Positions 40,923-50,373 of a stretch of DNA of 51,583 nt are shown piece after piece; position 1 is the stretch's first letter; each line of letters begins with the position of its first letter. The translations under genes were made by a program, and so were the position numbers. The notes beneath the pieces were generated by a model that saw nothing but the letters and a program-made list of their open reading frames with translations, had not been told where the DNA came from and did no database searches. The stretch is from Gammaproteobacteria bacterium RIFCSPHIGHO2_12_FULL_63_22 (GTDB lineage: Bacteria; Pseudomonadota; Gammaproteobacteria; Xanthomonadales; Xanthomonadaceae): the NCBI GenBank assembly GCA_001801685.1, contig MGYJ01000099.1:1-51583 (forward strand). The letters run 5' to 3'.

Positions 40923-41584
40923 TGCCGCGGATCCTGTATGGCGGCACCTTCGATCCGGTGCACCTCGGACACCTGGCTATCGCCCGTGCCGTTGCCGACG
41001 CCTTCGGCGAGCCGGTCTTCCTGCTTCCCGCGGCCGACCCGCCGCATCGCCCGCCACCGGGCGCCAGCGCGCATCAGCGCGCGGCGATGCTCGAACTCGC
41101 TTCCGCGGGCGACCCCCGGATCAAGGTGGATCGCCGTGAACTCAACCGACTCGGTCCTTCCTACACCGTCGACACCCTCGCCGAAGTGCGCGAGGAGTTG
41201 GGCCCGGAGGCGTCGATCATCTGGGTGATGGGCATCGATTCGCTGCAACAGCTTGATACCTGGCGCCAATGGAAACGCTTGTTCGAACTCGCCCATGTGC
41301 TGGGCGTCGAGCGACCGACGGGACCCGCGGACCCGGAATGGCTGGTCAGGCATGCACCCGCCGTCGCCTCCGAAGTGGCGACGCGCCAATGCAGGGTGCC
41401 TGAACTCGCGCAGGCGCCTGCGGGCGGCTACGCTGCCTTGCCGATGAATCCGCTCCGGCATGAATCGGCTACCCAGGTGCGCTTGCGGCTGCGCCAGGGT
41501 GGCGACTGGCAGTCGCTCGTGCCGGCGTCCGTGGCCGCGTACATTCAGGAAAACGGCCTTTACCGGCTTGGGGACGCCGGCTAG
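40922..41584 (+). CDS. nadD: Nicotinate-nucleotide adenylyltransferase
   Basis: Adenylates nicotinate mononucleotide in NAD synthesis. 220 residues from 40922. The nucleotidyltransferase motif GGTFDPVHLGHL lies at 6-17; PPHRPPP matches the PxHK-type loop, and the C-terminal ESATQVRLRLRQG is the adenylyl-binding motif (normally ISSTxIR). Coupled to holA by a one-base overlap. rsfS follows after 42 bases with its own -10. Confidence 0.94.
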   Translation: MPRILYGGTFDPVHLGHLAIARAVADAFGEPVFLLPAADPPHRPPPGASAHQRAAMLELASAGDPRIKVDRRELNRLGPSYTVDTLAEVREELGPEASIIWVMGIDSLQQLDTWRQWKRLFELAHVLGVERPTGPADPEWLVRHAPAVASEVATRQCRVPELAQAPAGGYAALPMNPLRHESATQVRLRLRQGGDWQSLVPASVAAYIQENGLYRLGDAG

Positions 41585-41587
41585 GGG

Positions 41588-41593
41588 TATAAT
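41588..41593 (+). promoter_or_regulatory. Consensus -10 upstream of rsfS
   Basis: Perfect TATAAT just after the nadD stop, with only a weak -35 (TTGGGG at 41568-41573, 14-base spacer). A start near 41600 would let rsfS and rlmH be transcribed apart from the leuS run. Confidence 0.5.
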
Positions 41594-41626
41594 TCCGGCG
41601 CGGCCAGAGCCGCCTACCGAGATAGC

Positions 41627-42037
41627 GTGTTGACCACAAAAGCCCAGGTCATCAAGACCAAGATGCCCGTGCCGGCGCCGACGCCGGAATCCCTGCTGAA
41701 GCAAGTGCATGCCGCCCTCGATGAAATGAAGGCCAAGGACGTGATCGAGATCGACGTCCGTGGCAAGACCAGCATTGCCGATTACCTGGTGGTCGCGTCC
41801 GGAACATCGACCCGCCACGTGAAGTCCGTGGCCGACGAAGTCGTGCAGTTTTCGAAGAAGTGCGGCGTGATGCCGCTCGGCGTAGAAGGCGAGCGCGAGG
41901 CGGAGTGGGTGTTGGTCGACCTCGGCGATGTGATCGTGCACGTGATGTTGCCGCGCGTTCGCGAGTTCTATGCGCTCGAGCGCCTTTGGACTGTCGGCGA
42001 CCAGCCGCCCGAGGCCGAGGTCGAGCCCGAAGCCTGA
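41627..42037 (+). CDS. rsfS: Ribosomal silencing factor RsfS
   Basis: Binds 50S protein L14 and blocks subunit joining when nutrients are scarce. 136 residues from GTG 41627. The conserved core is DVRGKTSIADYLVVASGTSTRHVKS, LGVEGEREAEWVLVDLGDVIVHVM and REFYALERLW. The start is open: GTG 41627, TTG 41630 or ATG 41663 (124 residues). I keep the GTG because Xanthomonadales homologues, as I recall them, have an N-terminal extension resembling VIKTKMP. Followed after three bases by rlmH, its common partner. Confidence 0.92.
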   Translation: MLTTKAQVIKTKMPVPAPTPESLLKQVHAALDEMKAKDVIEIDVRGKTSIADYLVVASGTSTRHVKSVADEVVQFSKKCGVMPLGVEGEREAEWVLVDLGDVIVHVMLPRVREFYALERLWTVGDQPPEAEVEPEA

Positions 42038-42040
42038 GCC

Positions 42041-42511
42041 GTGAAGGCCGTCCTGATCGCGGTCGGCGAGCGGGCCCCTGACTGGGTAGCGGCGGGTTTT
42101 TCCGAATACCAGAAACGACTTTCCCACTGGCTGCCGATGGCGCTGGTGGAGATTGCGCCGGGCATCCGCGGCAAGGGTCGCGATGCGGCGCGCGCGACCA
42201 GCGATGAGGGTGTCCGCGTGATCGCCGCGCTGCCGAAGCAGGCGCACGTGGTTTGCCTGGATGGCCGGGGCAAGGCCTACAGTTCCGAGCAACTCGCACA
42301 ACGAATGGAAGCCTGGCGGCAGGGTGGTCGCGACCTTGCCTTCCTGATCGGCGGGCCCGAGGGCCACGCACCGGACGTACTCTCAGCCGCGCACGAAAGT
42401 TGGTCGCTGGGACCGATGACCTTGCCGCACATGCTGGTGCGCCTGGTGGTCGCCGAGCAGTTGTACCGGGCGGCCAGCCTGCTCGCCAATCATCCGTATC
42501 ACCGCGCCTGA
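42041..42511 (+). CDS. rlmH: 23S rRNA pseudouridine-1915 N3-methyltransferase
   Basis: SPOUT-class SAM methyltransferase acting on helix 69 of 23S rRNA in 70S ribosomes. 156 residues from GTG 42041. Knot motifs: FLIGGPEGHAPDV for SAM, LGPMTLPHMLVRLVVAEQLYRA and the C-terminal NHPYHR, diagnostic of RlmH. Starts three bases after rsfS. Its end overlaps the convergent alkaline phosphatase gene by 13 bases. Confidence 0.95.
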   Translation: MKAVLIAVGERAPDWVAAGFSEYQKRLSHWLPMALVEIAPGIRGKGRDAARATSDEGVRVIAALPKQAHVVCLDGRGKAYSSEQLAQRMEAWRQGGRDLAFLIGGPEGHAPDVLSAAHESWSLGPMTLPHMLVRLVVAEQLYRAASLLANHPYHRA

Positions 42512-44214
42512 CCCGGGCGACGGATCGACTTCAGCGAGTCGTAGGTCGGACGCCGCACCGGCACGCCTTGTTCGCAATCGCCCATCGCGCAAAGCAACCG
42601 CACCAGGTCGGGCTGCGCCTGCACGAGGATGTGGAAGATCACGTTCTGCTCGAGTGATCCGCGCACGGCGCCGGAGCCCGGGCCGCGCGCCCAGATGCCG
42701 ACGTCATCACCGCCGTGGGTTTCCGAACCCAGGGGCATCGTAGATTCCTGCAGGTAGTCTGGATCCTGGGTGTCCACGTCGCGGAGTTGTGGTCGGCCGT
42801 TGGCTGCCAGCGCGCCCGATACGCCGTGGGGAAAGTGCTTCGGTCCCTCGGGTTGCTGGTCTGTCGCGCCAGCGTAGCCAGGGCCGTTGGCATACGTGAG
42901 CGTTGTGTACGGCAACCCGGTTGCGTCGCTGGCAAGTCCTGCGGGCGAATCTTCGGTGCTGCCTCCGATCACTTTGCCCAGGATGGGGTTTCCCCGCGCG
43001 GGATAGCCGACCAGCGAGAGTGTGTGCGAGTGATCCGCTGTCACCAGCACCAACGTGTCGGAATCATCCGTCATCTCGGTCGCGGCACGCACGGCATCCG
43101 AAAAGGCAATGGTATCGCCCAACGCGCGGAAGGCATTGCCGGCATGATGCGCGTGGTCGATCCGGCCGCCTTCCACCACCAGCACGAAGCCCTTGGAATT
43201 GCGCCGAAGCACCGTGATGGCGGCGCGCGTCATTTCTGCGAGGCTCGGTTCACCGGCGCGATCCTGGCCGCGATCATGTTCGTAGTTCATGTGGTCGGAT
43301 TCGAACAGGCCCAGCAGCTTGTCGGTCCGGGCCAGGTCGAGGGACGCCAGCTGGCTGTGATTCCAGACGAACTTCCCTTCAGGATGCTTGCCCTGCCATT
43401 CCTGTGTCAGGTCGCGGCCGTCAAGCCGCCGACCCGTGAGCGTGGCGTATTCGGGGTCCGGCGCGCCCGCGGGCAGGAACTCCCTTCGGCCCCCGCCCAA
43501 GACCACTTCGATTCCGTCACCCAGGTCGAATTCCGTCAACTGCCTTGCGATGTCACGACAGCCGGCGGCACGTGCAGCTGCAGGCAAGTCGGTATCGTTT
43601 TCCCACTCGCGTTCCGGAGTATGGGCGTAGCTCGCCGCGGGCGTGGCATGCGTGATCCTCGTCGTGGTGACCACGCCTGTTGCAAGCCCGGCTAGCTCCG
43701 CAAGCTCGATGGCAGTCGTTAAACCCTCATCGCGGGAGCCATCGCAATCGCCTCGGGCCGAAGCCTGCGCGACGCTGATCATTCCCGATCGAGTCTTGGC
43801 GCCGGTGATCATCGCCGTCATCGTGCTTGCCGAATCGGCCGTCTGCCGATCAGTGCTGTAGGTGCGGCTGAAGGCAGTGTGTGGAAAGGCCTCGAAGCTG
43901 AGCAGGTTCTCCTCGCCAGGCTGGCCTCGCTTCTGGCCTTCCAGGATTCTCGCTGCCGCCACGGTGGTCATGCTCATGCCATCGCCAACGAACAGGATGA
44001 TGTTGCGCGTTCGGGCGGGACCCGAGGCGCGCTGGTGTGCGGCGATGCTTCCGGCGCGAAACCACCAGTCCGCAGTTTCCGAATCGGGGTGCTTTATGTT
44101 CGGGACGACGAGCGATCCCCCCTGCGGCGCGCTCGGAGCCACTGCCAGGGGCGTCACGGCTGCGCAGCCAGCCAACAGGCAAGCCAGAAGCGCAGTCGAC
44201 AAATTTTGACTCAT
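42499..44214 (-). CDS. Alkaline phosphatase lipoprotein
   Basis: Metal-dependent phosphomonoesterase of the PhoA superfamily, 571 residues. The signal peptide ends in lipobox LLAGC (C17), so it is probably lipid-anchored. Metal and catalytic residues: D78 in FVGDGMS, nucleophile S128 in TADSAST, VEGGRIDHAHHAG (Asp/His zinc ligands), VTADHSHT and TMPLGSETHGG with a final His ligand. The length and the SETHGGDDVG ending fit the larger PhoA-type enzymes. One Pho-box-like heptamer (CTGTCAT on the minus strand, 44267-44261) lies about 50 bases upstream, but its repeat partner is missing. Confidence 0.92.
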   Translation of the reverse strand: MSQNLSTALLACLLAGCAAVTPLAVAPSAPQGGSLVVPNIKHPDSETADWWFRAGSIAAHQRASGPARTRNIILFVGDGMSMTTVAAARILEGQKRGQPGEENLLSFEAFPHTAFSRTYSTDRQTADSASTMTAMITGAKTRSGMISVAQASARGDCDGSRDEGLTTAIELAELAGLATGVVTTTRITHATPAASYAHTPEREWENDTDLPAAARAAGCRDIARQLTEFDLGDGIEVVLGGGRREFLPAGAPDPEYATLTGRRLDGRDLTQEWQGKHPEGKFVWNHSQLASLDLARTDKLLGLFESDHMNYEHDRGQDRAGEPSLAEMTRAAITVLRRNSKGFVLVVEGGRIDHAHHAGNAFRALGDTIAFSDAVRAATEMTDDSDTLVLVTADHSHTLSLVGYPARGNPILGKVIGGSTEDSPAGLASDATGLPYTTLTYANGPGYAGATDQQPEGPKHFPHGVSGALAANGRPQLRDVDTQDPDYLQESTMPLGSETHGGDDVGIWARGPGSGAVRGSLEQNVIFHILVQAQPDLVRLLCAMGDCEQGVPVRRPTYDSLKSIRRPGQAR

Positions 44215-44352
44215 CTCGATCCGCCCTCAAATCCGGGACAGCTAGTTTCGCCCAACGAACATGACAGTTGTACAACCGGACCTGCTTCACGTTCCACAGG
44301 GCGGGACCAGGCCGGCAGGCTTAACTTCAGCTCCACCGGTTATGCTTGGGGA

Positions 44353-44946
44353 ATGCTCTACCTTGCCTCGAAATCCCCCCGGCGCCTCGAGCTCCTCCGC
44401 CAGCTGGGCATTGATCCCGAGCTGTTGGACGTGGATGTCCCCGAGCTCCGGCAGCCGGGTGAACCCGCAGCCGATTACGTCAACCGCGTCGCCCGCGAAA
44501 AGGCGGGTGCGGGCTTGCTGGCAGTGATGTCCACACCCGGTGCGCTGGTGCTTGGCGCCGACACGGAAGTGATCATGGGCGACGTGGTGTATGGCAAGCC
44601 TGCCGATGCAGCCGACGCAGCGAGAATGTTGCGCGAGTTGTCGGGCCGGACCCATCGCGTGGTCACCGCCGTCTGGCTGATGAGCGCCGACCGTGAAGAG
44701 CACGCCATCCAGCAATCCGAAGTGTGCGTTGCCATCCTGTCCGAAGCGGATATCGCTGCCTACCTCGACAGTAGCGAATGGCAGGGCAAGGCCGGCGCTT
44801 ATGCCATCCAGGGCCGCGCCGGTGCATTCGTCGCCCACCTCGACGGCAGTCATTCCAGCGTCATGGGCCTGCCGCTGCACGAGACCTGGGAACTACTTCG
44901 CAAATTCGACGCACTGCCGACAGGCAAGGGAACTTCCAGTGTCTGA
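44353..44946 (+). CDS. maf: Maf-type nucleotide pyrophosphatase
   Basis: Nucleoside triphosphate pyrophosphatase of the Maf/YhdE group, thought to remove non-canonical or methylated nucleotides (dTTP/UTP type in YhdE). 197 residues. Motifs: LASKSPRRLELL (4-15), VLGADTEV, GKPADAADAARML and YAIQGRAGAFV. A -10-like TATGCT at 44341-44346 ends seven bases before the ATG, so the message could be leaderless. The end overlaps rng by eight bases, in the conserved maf-rng-yhdP-tldD order. Confidence 0.93.
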   Translation: MLYLASKSPRRLELLRQLGIDPELLDVDVPELRQPGEPAADYVNRVAREKAGAGLLAVMSTPGALVLGADTEVIMGDVVYGKPADAADAARMLRELSGRTHRVVTAVWLMSADREEHAIQQSEVCVAILSEADIAAYLDSSEWQGKAGAYAIQGRAGAFVAHLDGSHSSVMGLPLHETWELLRKFDALPTGKGTSSV

Positions 44947-46423
44947 AGAGATCCTCATCAACGTGACCCCGCGCGAGACGCGCGTGGCGCTGGTCGAGAA
45001 CGGAATGCTGCAGGAACTGCACATCGAGCGCGCGACCCGTCGTGGCGTGGTCGGCAACGTGTACAAGGGCCGGGTGCAGCGCGTGATGCCCGGCATGCAG
45101 GCGGCGTTCGTGGACATCGGCCTGGATCGCGCGGCCTTCCTGCATGCCTCCGACATCCTGCGCCTGCCGCTGGACCAGTCCGAGCCGGCCGAAGACGCGG
45201 TTCCGTCCAACCTGCCGCCACCGGCGATTTCATCGCTGGTGCATGAGGGCCAGGAAATCGTGGTGCAGGTGGTGAAGGATCCGATTGGCGGCAAGGGCGC
45301 TCGCCTGACCACGCAGATCTCGATCCCCTCGCGTTACCTGGTGTTGCTGCCGTACTCGCGCGTCATCGGCGTATCGGCACGCATCGAGGACGAGGCCGAG
45401 CGCACCCGCCTCAAGACCATCATGGCAAGCCTCATCAACGGCGCGGGGCTCGGTTACATCGTGCGCACGAATGCCGAAGGCCAGACCGCCGAGGCGCTGT
45501 CAGAGGATGTGGATTACCTGCGCCGCGCGTGGCAGATCATCCGCGATGCGAGCAATGGCACGCCCATCGGCCATTCCATCTACGACGACCTCTCGCTGCC
45601 GCTGCGCGCCATGCGCGACCTGATGAGCCACGACGTGGACAAGGTGCGCGTGGATTCACGCGAAACTTTCGAGAAGTTGATGGGCTTCGCGCGGCAGTTC
45701 ATGCCCGACCTTGCCGACCGGGTCGAACATTACACGGGTGAGCGACCGGTCTTTGACCTGTTCGGTGTGGAAGACGAAATCCAGCGCGCGATGTTGAAGG
45801 AAGTGCCCTTGAAATCCGGCGGCCACCTGATCGTGGACCAGACCGAAGCCATGACCACGGTGGACGTGAACACCGGTTCCTTCCTCGGCCAGCGCAACCT
45901 GGAAGAGACGGTTTACCGCACCAACCTCGAGGCGGCGCAATCGGTGGCGCGGCAACTCCGGCTGCGTAACCTCGGCGGCATCATCATCATCGACTTCATC
46001 GACATGACCGATGAAGAGCACAAGCGGCAGGTGCTGCGTACGCTCGAGAAGGGCCTGGCGCGCGACCATGCCAAGACCGCCGTCCATGATTTTTCGCCCC
46101 TGGGCCTGGTGGAGATGACGCGCAAGCGCACCACCGAAAGCCTGGAGCGGCAGTTGTGCGAACCCTGCCATGAGTGCGGGGGTCGCGGCAGCCTGAAGAC
46201 CTGCGAAACGATCGTGTACGAAATTTTCCGCGAGATCACCCGGGCGGTGCGGCAGTTCGAGGCGTCGCAGTTGCTCGTCATCGCATCGCCGATCGTGGTC
46301 GGCAAGATCACCGAAGAAGAATCGGCTTCGGTCGCCGAGCTGGAAGAATTCCTGGGCAAGAGCATCCGTTTCCAGGCGGATGAACAATACGCGCAGGAGC
46401 AATTCGACGTGGTGCTGCTCTAG
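44939..46423 (+). CDS. rng: Ribonuclease G
   Basis: Endoribonuclease of the RNase E/G family that matures 16S rRNA 5' ends and degrades mRNA. 494 residues from GTG 44939 (SEEILINVTPRETRVALVEN). S1 domain (VGNVYKGRVQRVMPGMQAAFVDIG), 5'-sensor and RNase H-like regions, catalytic Asp in TTVDVNTG and IIIDFIDM, and the zinc-link CEPCHECGG. It lacks the long C-terminal scaffold of RNase E. Overlaps maf by eight bases; yhdP starts three bases after its stop. Confidence 0.96.
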   Translation: MSEEILINVTPRETRVALVENGMLQELHIERATRRGVVGNVYKGRVQRVMPGMQAAFVDIGLDRAAFLHASDILRLPLDQSEPAEDAVPSNLPPPAISSLVHEGQEIVVQVVKDPIGGKGARLTTQISIPSRYLVLLPYSRVIGVSARIEDEAERTRLKTIMASLINGAGLGYIVRTNAEGQTAEALSEDVDYLRRAWQIIRDASNGTPIGHSIYDDLSLPLRAMRDLMSHDVDKVRVDSRETFEKLMGFARQFMPDLADRVEHYTGERPVFDLFGVEDEIQRAMLKEVPLKSGGHLIVDQTEAMTTVDVNTGSFLGQRNLEETVYRTNLEAAQSVARQLRLRNLGGIIIIDFIDMTDEEHKRQVLRTLEKGLARDHAKTAVHDFSPLGLVEMTRKRTTESLERQLCEPCHECGGRGSLKTCETIVYEIFREITRAVRQFEASQLLVIASPIVVGKITEEESASVAELEEFLGKSIRFQADEQYAQEQFDVVLL

Positions 46424-46425
46424 AA

Positions 46426-49400
46426 GTGACGACAGTCCTGCGCCGACGGATCCGACACGCGCGTCGCTGGACGGGCTACGGCGTATTGGTCGTGCTGATT
46501 GCCGTCGCGCTGATGGTCGGCATCGCCAACCAGTTGTTGCCGATGGTGGAACGGCATCCGGACAAAATCGCTGCGTGGCTCAGCGCGCGGGTCGGCGAGC
46601 CAGTCAGTTTCTCCAAGGCGCATGGCGAGTGGACGCGGCGCGGACCGCGTTTCATCCTGGACGACCTGCACGTGGGCAAGGGCGCGACCGAGCTGGCCAT
46701 CGGCCGCGCGCAATTGCAGGTGGCGATGTATTCGGGGCTGCTCCCGGGGCATCCGCTGACCGAACTCAAGATTCGCGACCTGCTGCTGACCCTGGTGCAG
46801 GATGCCGACGGCCGTTGGAAAGTCGTGGGCCTGCCGGGACAGACAGAAGCCGATCCGCTCGACCGCCTGGAAGGATTCGGCGAACTGCAGATCGAGCGCG
46901 CCCAACTGACGATCCGCGCACCCAAACTGAAAGTGGACATGCACGTGCCTCGCGTCGATGCGCGTATCCGCGTGAACGGCCCCCGATTGCGCGTGGGTGT
47001 CTCGGCCTGGGCGGAGTCGGGCGACCTGCCGCTGTCGGCGGTGCTGGATGTGCATCGGGTCACCGGCAACGGATTGCTCTGGGTCGGTGCCGACAAGCTC
47101 GTGCTTTCCCACTGGCACCGCGCGCTTGCTTCGGTGGGCGCCGTGCCGGAACAGGGCACGGCCAAGCTCGGCGTCTGGGCGAAACTGCAGGACCGTCGAA
47201 TCCGCGAGTTGACGCTCGAGGCGGAAATCCAGCAGGCGCGCATGCACTCGGCCCAGCCCTTGCGGCTGAGTGACGGCAGCAGCCGTCCCGCGCGAATGGA
47301 TTTCGACAAGTTGGAAGCAAGTGCCCGTTGGCGCGTGACGGCGAATGGCTGGCAGTTGATCGCACCGCGCCTGAACATCGCCAAGGCAGGCAAGGTGGCG
47401 CACCTCGACCAACTGGTGATCGATGACGGATACCAGTTCAGGCTGTCCGGTCCGCAACTGGACCTGGCGCCGCTGGCTGCCGTGGTTTCATTGAGCGACC
47501 GGTTTCCTGACCCTGTTCGTGTGTTCCTGCAACAGTCCAGCCCGCAGGCCCTGCTGCGAGACGTGCGAATCCTCGGTCGTCGCGAAGGTCCGCTGACCGG
47601 TTCGATGACGGTGTCGCACCTCGAACTGCAACCCTTCGCCAAGCATCCTGGCGTGTCCGGCCTGGCGGGAAAAATCCAGTTCGACGAGCGCGGCGGCGTG
47701 ATGCGCATCGAGCCGGGCGCGGTGCGGGTCGATTGGCCGGGTGGGTTGCGCCAGCCCGTCGACGCCCAGCTGAGCGGAACCGTCGCCGCCTGGAAAGCCG
47801 GGCCTGGCTGGACCGTCGGATTCGACCGCCTGCGATTGCGGGGCAGCGATTTCGGCGCCGATGTGCGGGCCGAACTCGGTTTCCAGGGCGACGGCACTGC
47901 GCCCACGCTGGACCTGGCTGCAGACCTGGCGCCAGCCAGTTTCGCGACGGCGAAGAAGTTCTGGATCCTCAACAAGATGCCGGAGTCCACCGTCCGCTGG
48001 CTGGACAAGGCGCTGGTCGAAGGCCAGGTGCTGGACGGGCGGGTCACCATCGGCGGCGATCTCGACGACTGGCCGTTCCGGAACAACACCGGGCGTTTCG
48101 ATGCGCACGCACGCATTCGAGGTGCAACGCTGAAGTTCAACGACAACTGGCCCGCAGGCGAGGCGATGGATATCGACGTCGCTTTCGATGGCCCGGGCAT
48201 GGACATCGCCGGTGTCGGCGTGCTTCGTGGCAACGCCATCAAGCGGGTGGTCGGTGGCATCGCCGATTTCCACGCGCCTGTGCTGAAACTCGAAATCGAT
48301 TCGGACACGCGCGGTGAACCGTTGCGGCAGTTGATGATGGAAAGCTCGTTGAATCGCGAGTACGGCGAACACCTGAAGGCCGCGACCATCAGTGGCGTCG
48401 CAAGAGTGGCGCTGTTGCTCGACTTGCCGCTGCGCGAGGGCCTGGGCGAAAAACGAATCGAGGGCACGCTGGATCTTGAACGCGCCAGTCTTTCGGATTC
48501 GCGTTGGGACATCGCCTTCACCCAGGTCAGCGGCCAGACCCGGTTTTCGCAACAGGGATTCGCCACGCAGGATTTGCGCGTGCTGTTCGACAACCAGCCG
48601 GGCGTGTTCAACTTGCGCGTCGGGCAGCAGGCTGGCGATGCCACGCTGGCGGCGCTGGCAACGCTTGACGGCCGTTTCGCCGGGCCTGCGCTGGTGGACA
48701 GATACGAGGACCTGGCCTGGCTCAAGCCGTGGATGACCGGCAACAGCAACTGGAAACTGGCGGTGCGGGTTCCCAAGGCCGTGGGCAAGCGGCAGCCGCC
48801 CTCGCAGTTGCGAGTCACGTCCGACCTGGTCGGCACCAGCCTGTCCATGCCTGAACCCTTCCGCAAGCCTTCGGGCGAAGCGCTGCCGCTGGACCTGCAG
48901 TTGGCCCTGCCGATCGAACAGGGTGAGATGAACCTGCGGCTGGGCGACTTGATGCGAATGCGGGCGCAGTTGCGCAAGAACCAGCCCATTGCAGGCGCGA
49001 TGCAGTTCGGCGCGGGCGCGATGCCCGCGATTCCCGCGAAAGGCATCACCGTGCGTGGCGCGGCGCCGGTCGTGGACGCTACGGGCTGGGTTGCGTTCTC
49101 CGGCAAGGGCAGTAGTGCTTCCACCATCAACGACGTGAACCTGCAGGCGGGCCAGCTGATCTTCCTGGATCGCGCGTTCGCTGATTCCCGGCTTGAACTC
49201 AGCAAAAGCGCGGCAATGACCGTGGCCGCGATCAAGGGCAAGGGCATCGAAGGATCGATCGAGATTCCAACGGAATCCTCGCGGGCCGTGATGGGCCGGT
49301 TCGTGCGGCTGCACTTGCCCTCGGACACCGGCCCGGAAGAACAGGCATCAAGCGATCCTGGTGCAGGCGCGGCGGATTCCAGCATGGCGGTCGAGGATCC

Positions 49401-50322
49401 GGCATCCCTGCCGCCGCTGCGGTTTTCCATTGCCGACTTGCGCATCGGCCAGGCGCAACTGGGCAAGGCCGAATTGGCGACGTCGCCGATGCCCGGCGGC
49501 ATGCGCGTGGAAAAATTCCAGACCCAGGCCAGGAATCTCAACCTCAATGCCGCAGGCGAGTGGGTGCGCACCAGCGGCGGTACGCGCTCCAATTTCCGTC
49601 TTGAATTCGCAGCCAACAGCCTGGGCCAGATGCTCGATGCGCTCGGCTACAAGGACATGGTGCAAGGTGGCAAGACCAAAGCGACGCTGGCGGGAAGCTG
49701 GCCGGGTTCGCCCGGCGATTTCGCCTTGGCGACCCTCGGGGGCTCGCTGAAGCTCGATGTCGGCGAAGGACGCTTGCTGGACGTCGAGCCGGGAGGCTCC
49801 GGCCGCATCCTGGGCCTGATCAGCCTCGCCGAAATCCCAAGGCGCCTGTCGCTGGATTTCAGCGATTTCTTCAAGAAGGGTTTTTCTTTCAACACCGCGC
49901 GCGGTGATTTCACGTTCAATGATGGCAAGGCGCGCACCGACAACTTGCGGATCGACGGCCCGGCGGCGGAAATCCGCGTCAGTGGCGAGACCGGCCTGCG
50001 CGAACAGGTTTATGACCAGCGCGTGGAAGTGCTGCCCAAGGCCGGCGGCATCCTGCCGGCGATCGGGCTGCTCGCCGGCGGACCGGCGGGCGCGGCAGTC
50101 GGCGCGATGGCGCAGGCCGTCCTTCAGCGTCCGCTAAAGCAGACAACTCGCGTCGTGTACAAGGTTGGCGGGCCATGGGCGAAGCCGGTGGTGAAGATCA
50201 TCGAGCGCGGTCCCGAGCGATCGCCTGCGCTGCCGGCGAAGCCCGCCACGCCGGCAGTCACCACCACGCCTGCCACCACGCCACCGATCCAACCGGCGCC
50301 GACCCCGCCCGCGCCGCCTTGA
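46426..50322 (+). CDS. yhdP: YhdP-type AsmA-like phospholipid transport protein
   Basis: Large inner-membrane-anchored periplasmic protein of 1298 residues, expected to form a long beta-groove bridge that moves phospholipids to the outer membrane, with TamB and YdbH as relatives. GTG start at 46426. One N-terminal helix (about 17-40), then repeated beta-rich sequence (DUF3971/AsmA-like). The conserved C-terminal YhdP block has GRILGLISLAEIPRRLSLDFSDFFKKGF and FNTARGDFTF, followed by LPAIGLLAGGPAGAAVGAMAQ. The last 40 residues are Pro/Ala/Thr-rich and look unstructured. Starts three bases after rng. Confidence 0.93.
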   Translation: MTTVLRRRIRHARRWTGYGVLVVLIAVALMVGIANQLLPMVERHPDKIAAWLSARVGEPVSFSKAHGEWTRRGPRFILDDLHVGKGATELAIGRAQLQVAMYSGLLPGHPLTELKIRDLLLTLVQDADGRWKVVGLPGQTEADPLDRLEGFGELQIERAQLTIRAPKLKVDMHVPRVDARIRVNGPRLRVGVSAWAESGDLPLSAVLDVHRVTGNGLLWVGADKLVLSHWHRALASVGAVPEQGTAKLGVWAKLQDRRIRELTLEAEIQQARMHSAQPLRLSDGSSRPARMDFDKLEASARWRVTANGWQLIAPRLNIAKAGKVAHLDQLVIDDGYQFRLSGPQLDLAPLAAVVSLSDRFPDPVRVFLQQSSPQALLRDVRILGRREGPLTGSMTVSHLELQPFAKHPGVSGLAGKIQFDERGGVMRIEPGAVRVDWPGGLRQPVDAQLSGTVAAWKAGPGWTVGFDRLRLRGSDFGADVRAELGFQGDGTAPTLDLAADLAPASFATAKKFWILNKMPESTVRWLDKALVEGQVLDGRVTIGGDLDDWPFRNNTGRFDAHARIRGATLKFNDNWPAGEAMDIDVAFDGPGMDIAGVGVLRGNAIKRVVGGIADFHAPVLKLEIDSDTRGEPLRQLMMESSLNREYGEHLKAATISGVARVALLLDLPLREGLGEKRIEGTLDLERASLSDSRWDIAFTQVSGQTRFSQQGFATQDLRVLFDNQPGVFNLRVGQQAGDATLAALATLDGRFAGPALVDRYEDLAWLKPWMTGNSNWKLAVRVPKAVGKRQPPSQLRVTSDLVGTSLSMPEPFRKPSGEALPLDLQLALPIEQGEMNLRLGDLMRMRAQLRKNQPIAGAMQFGAGAMPAIPAKGITVRGAAPVVDATGWVAFSGKGSSASTINDVNLQAGQLIFLDRAFADSRLELSKSAAMTVAAIKGKGIEGSIEIPTESSRAVMGRFVRLHLPSDTGPEEQASSDPGAGAADSSMAVEDPASLPPLRFSIADLRIGQAQLGKAELATSPMPGGMRVEKFQTQARNLNLNAAGEWVRTSGGTRSNFRLEFAANSLGQMLDALGYKDMVQGGKTKATLAGSWPGSPGDFALATLGGSLKLDVGEGRLLDVEPGGSGRILGLISLAEIPRRLSLDFSDFFKKGFSFNTARGDFTFNDGKARTDNLRIDGPAAEIRVSGETGLREQVYDQRVEVLPKAGGILPAIGLLAGGPAGAAVGAMAQAVLQRPLKQTTRVVYKVGGPWAKPVVKIIERGPERSPALPAKPATPAVTTTPATTPPIQPAPTPPAPP

Positions 50323-50373
50323 TTACGCGCGGCATGGCCGCACCTGATACCTGTACGCCACCCTGAGAACGCA

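Noticed and set aside
42499-42511. 13-base overlap of the convergent rlmH and alkaline phosphatase genes as a regulatory antisense device
   Set aside because: Short 3' overlaps are common in dense genomes (another of 11 bases occurs at 23583-23593); nothing marks these as special.
44261-44267. Pho-box-like heptamer upstream of the alkaline phosphatase gene
   Set aside because: One CTGTCAT (minus strand) is present, but the second heptamer at 11-base phase does not match, so a PhoB site is not supported.
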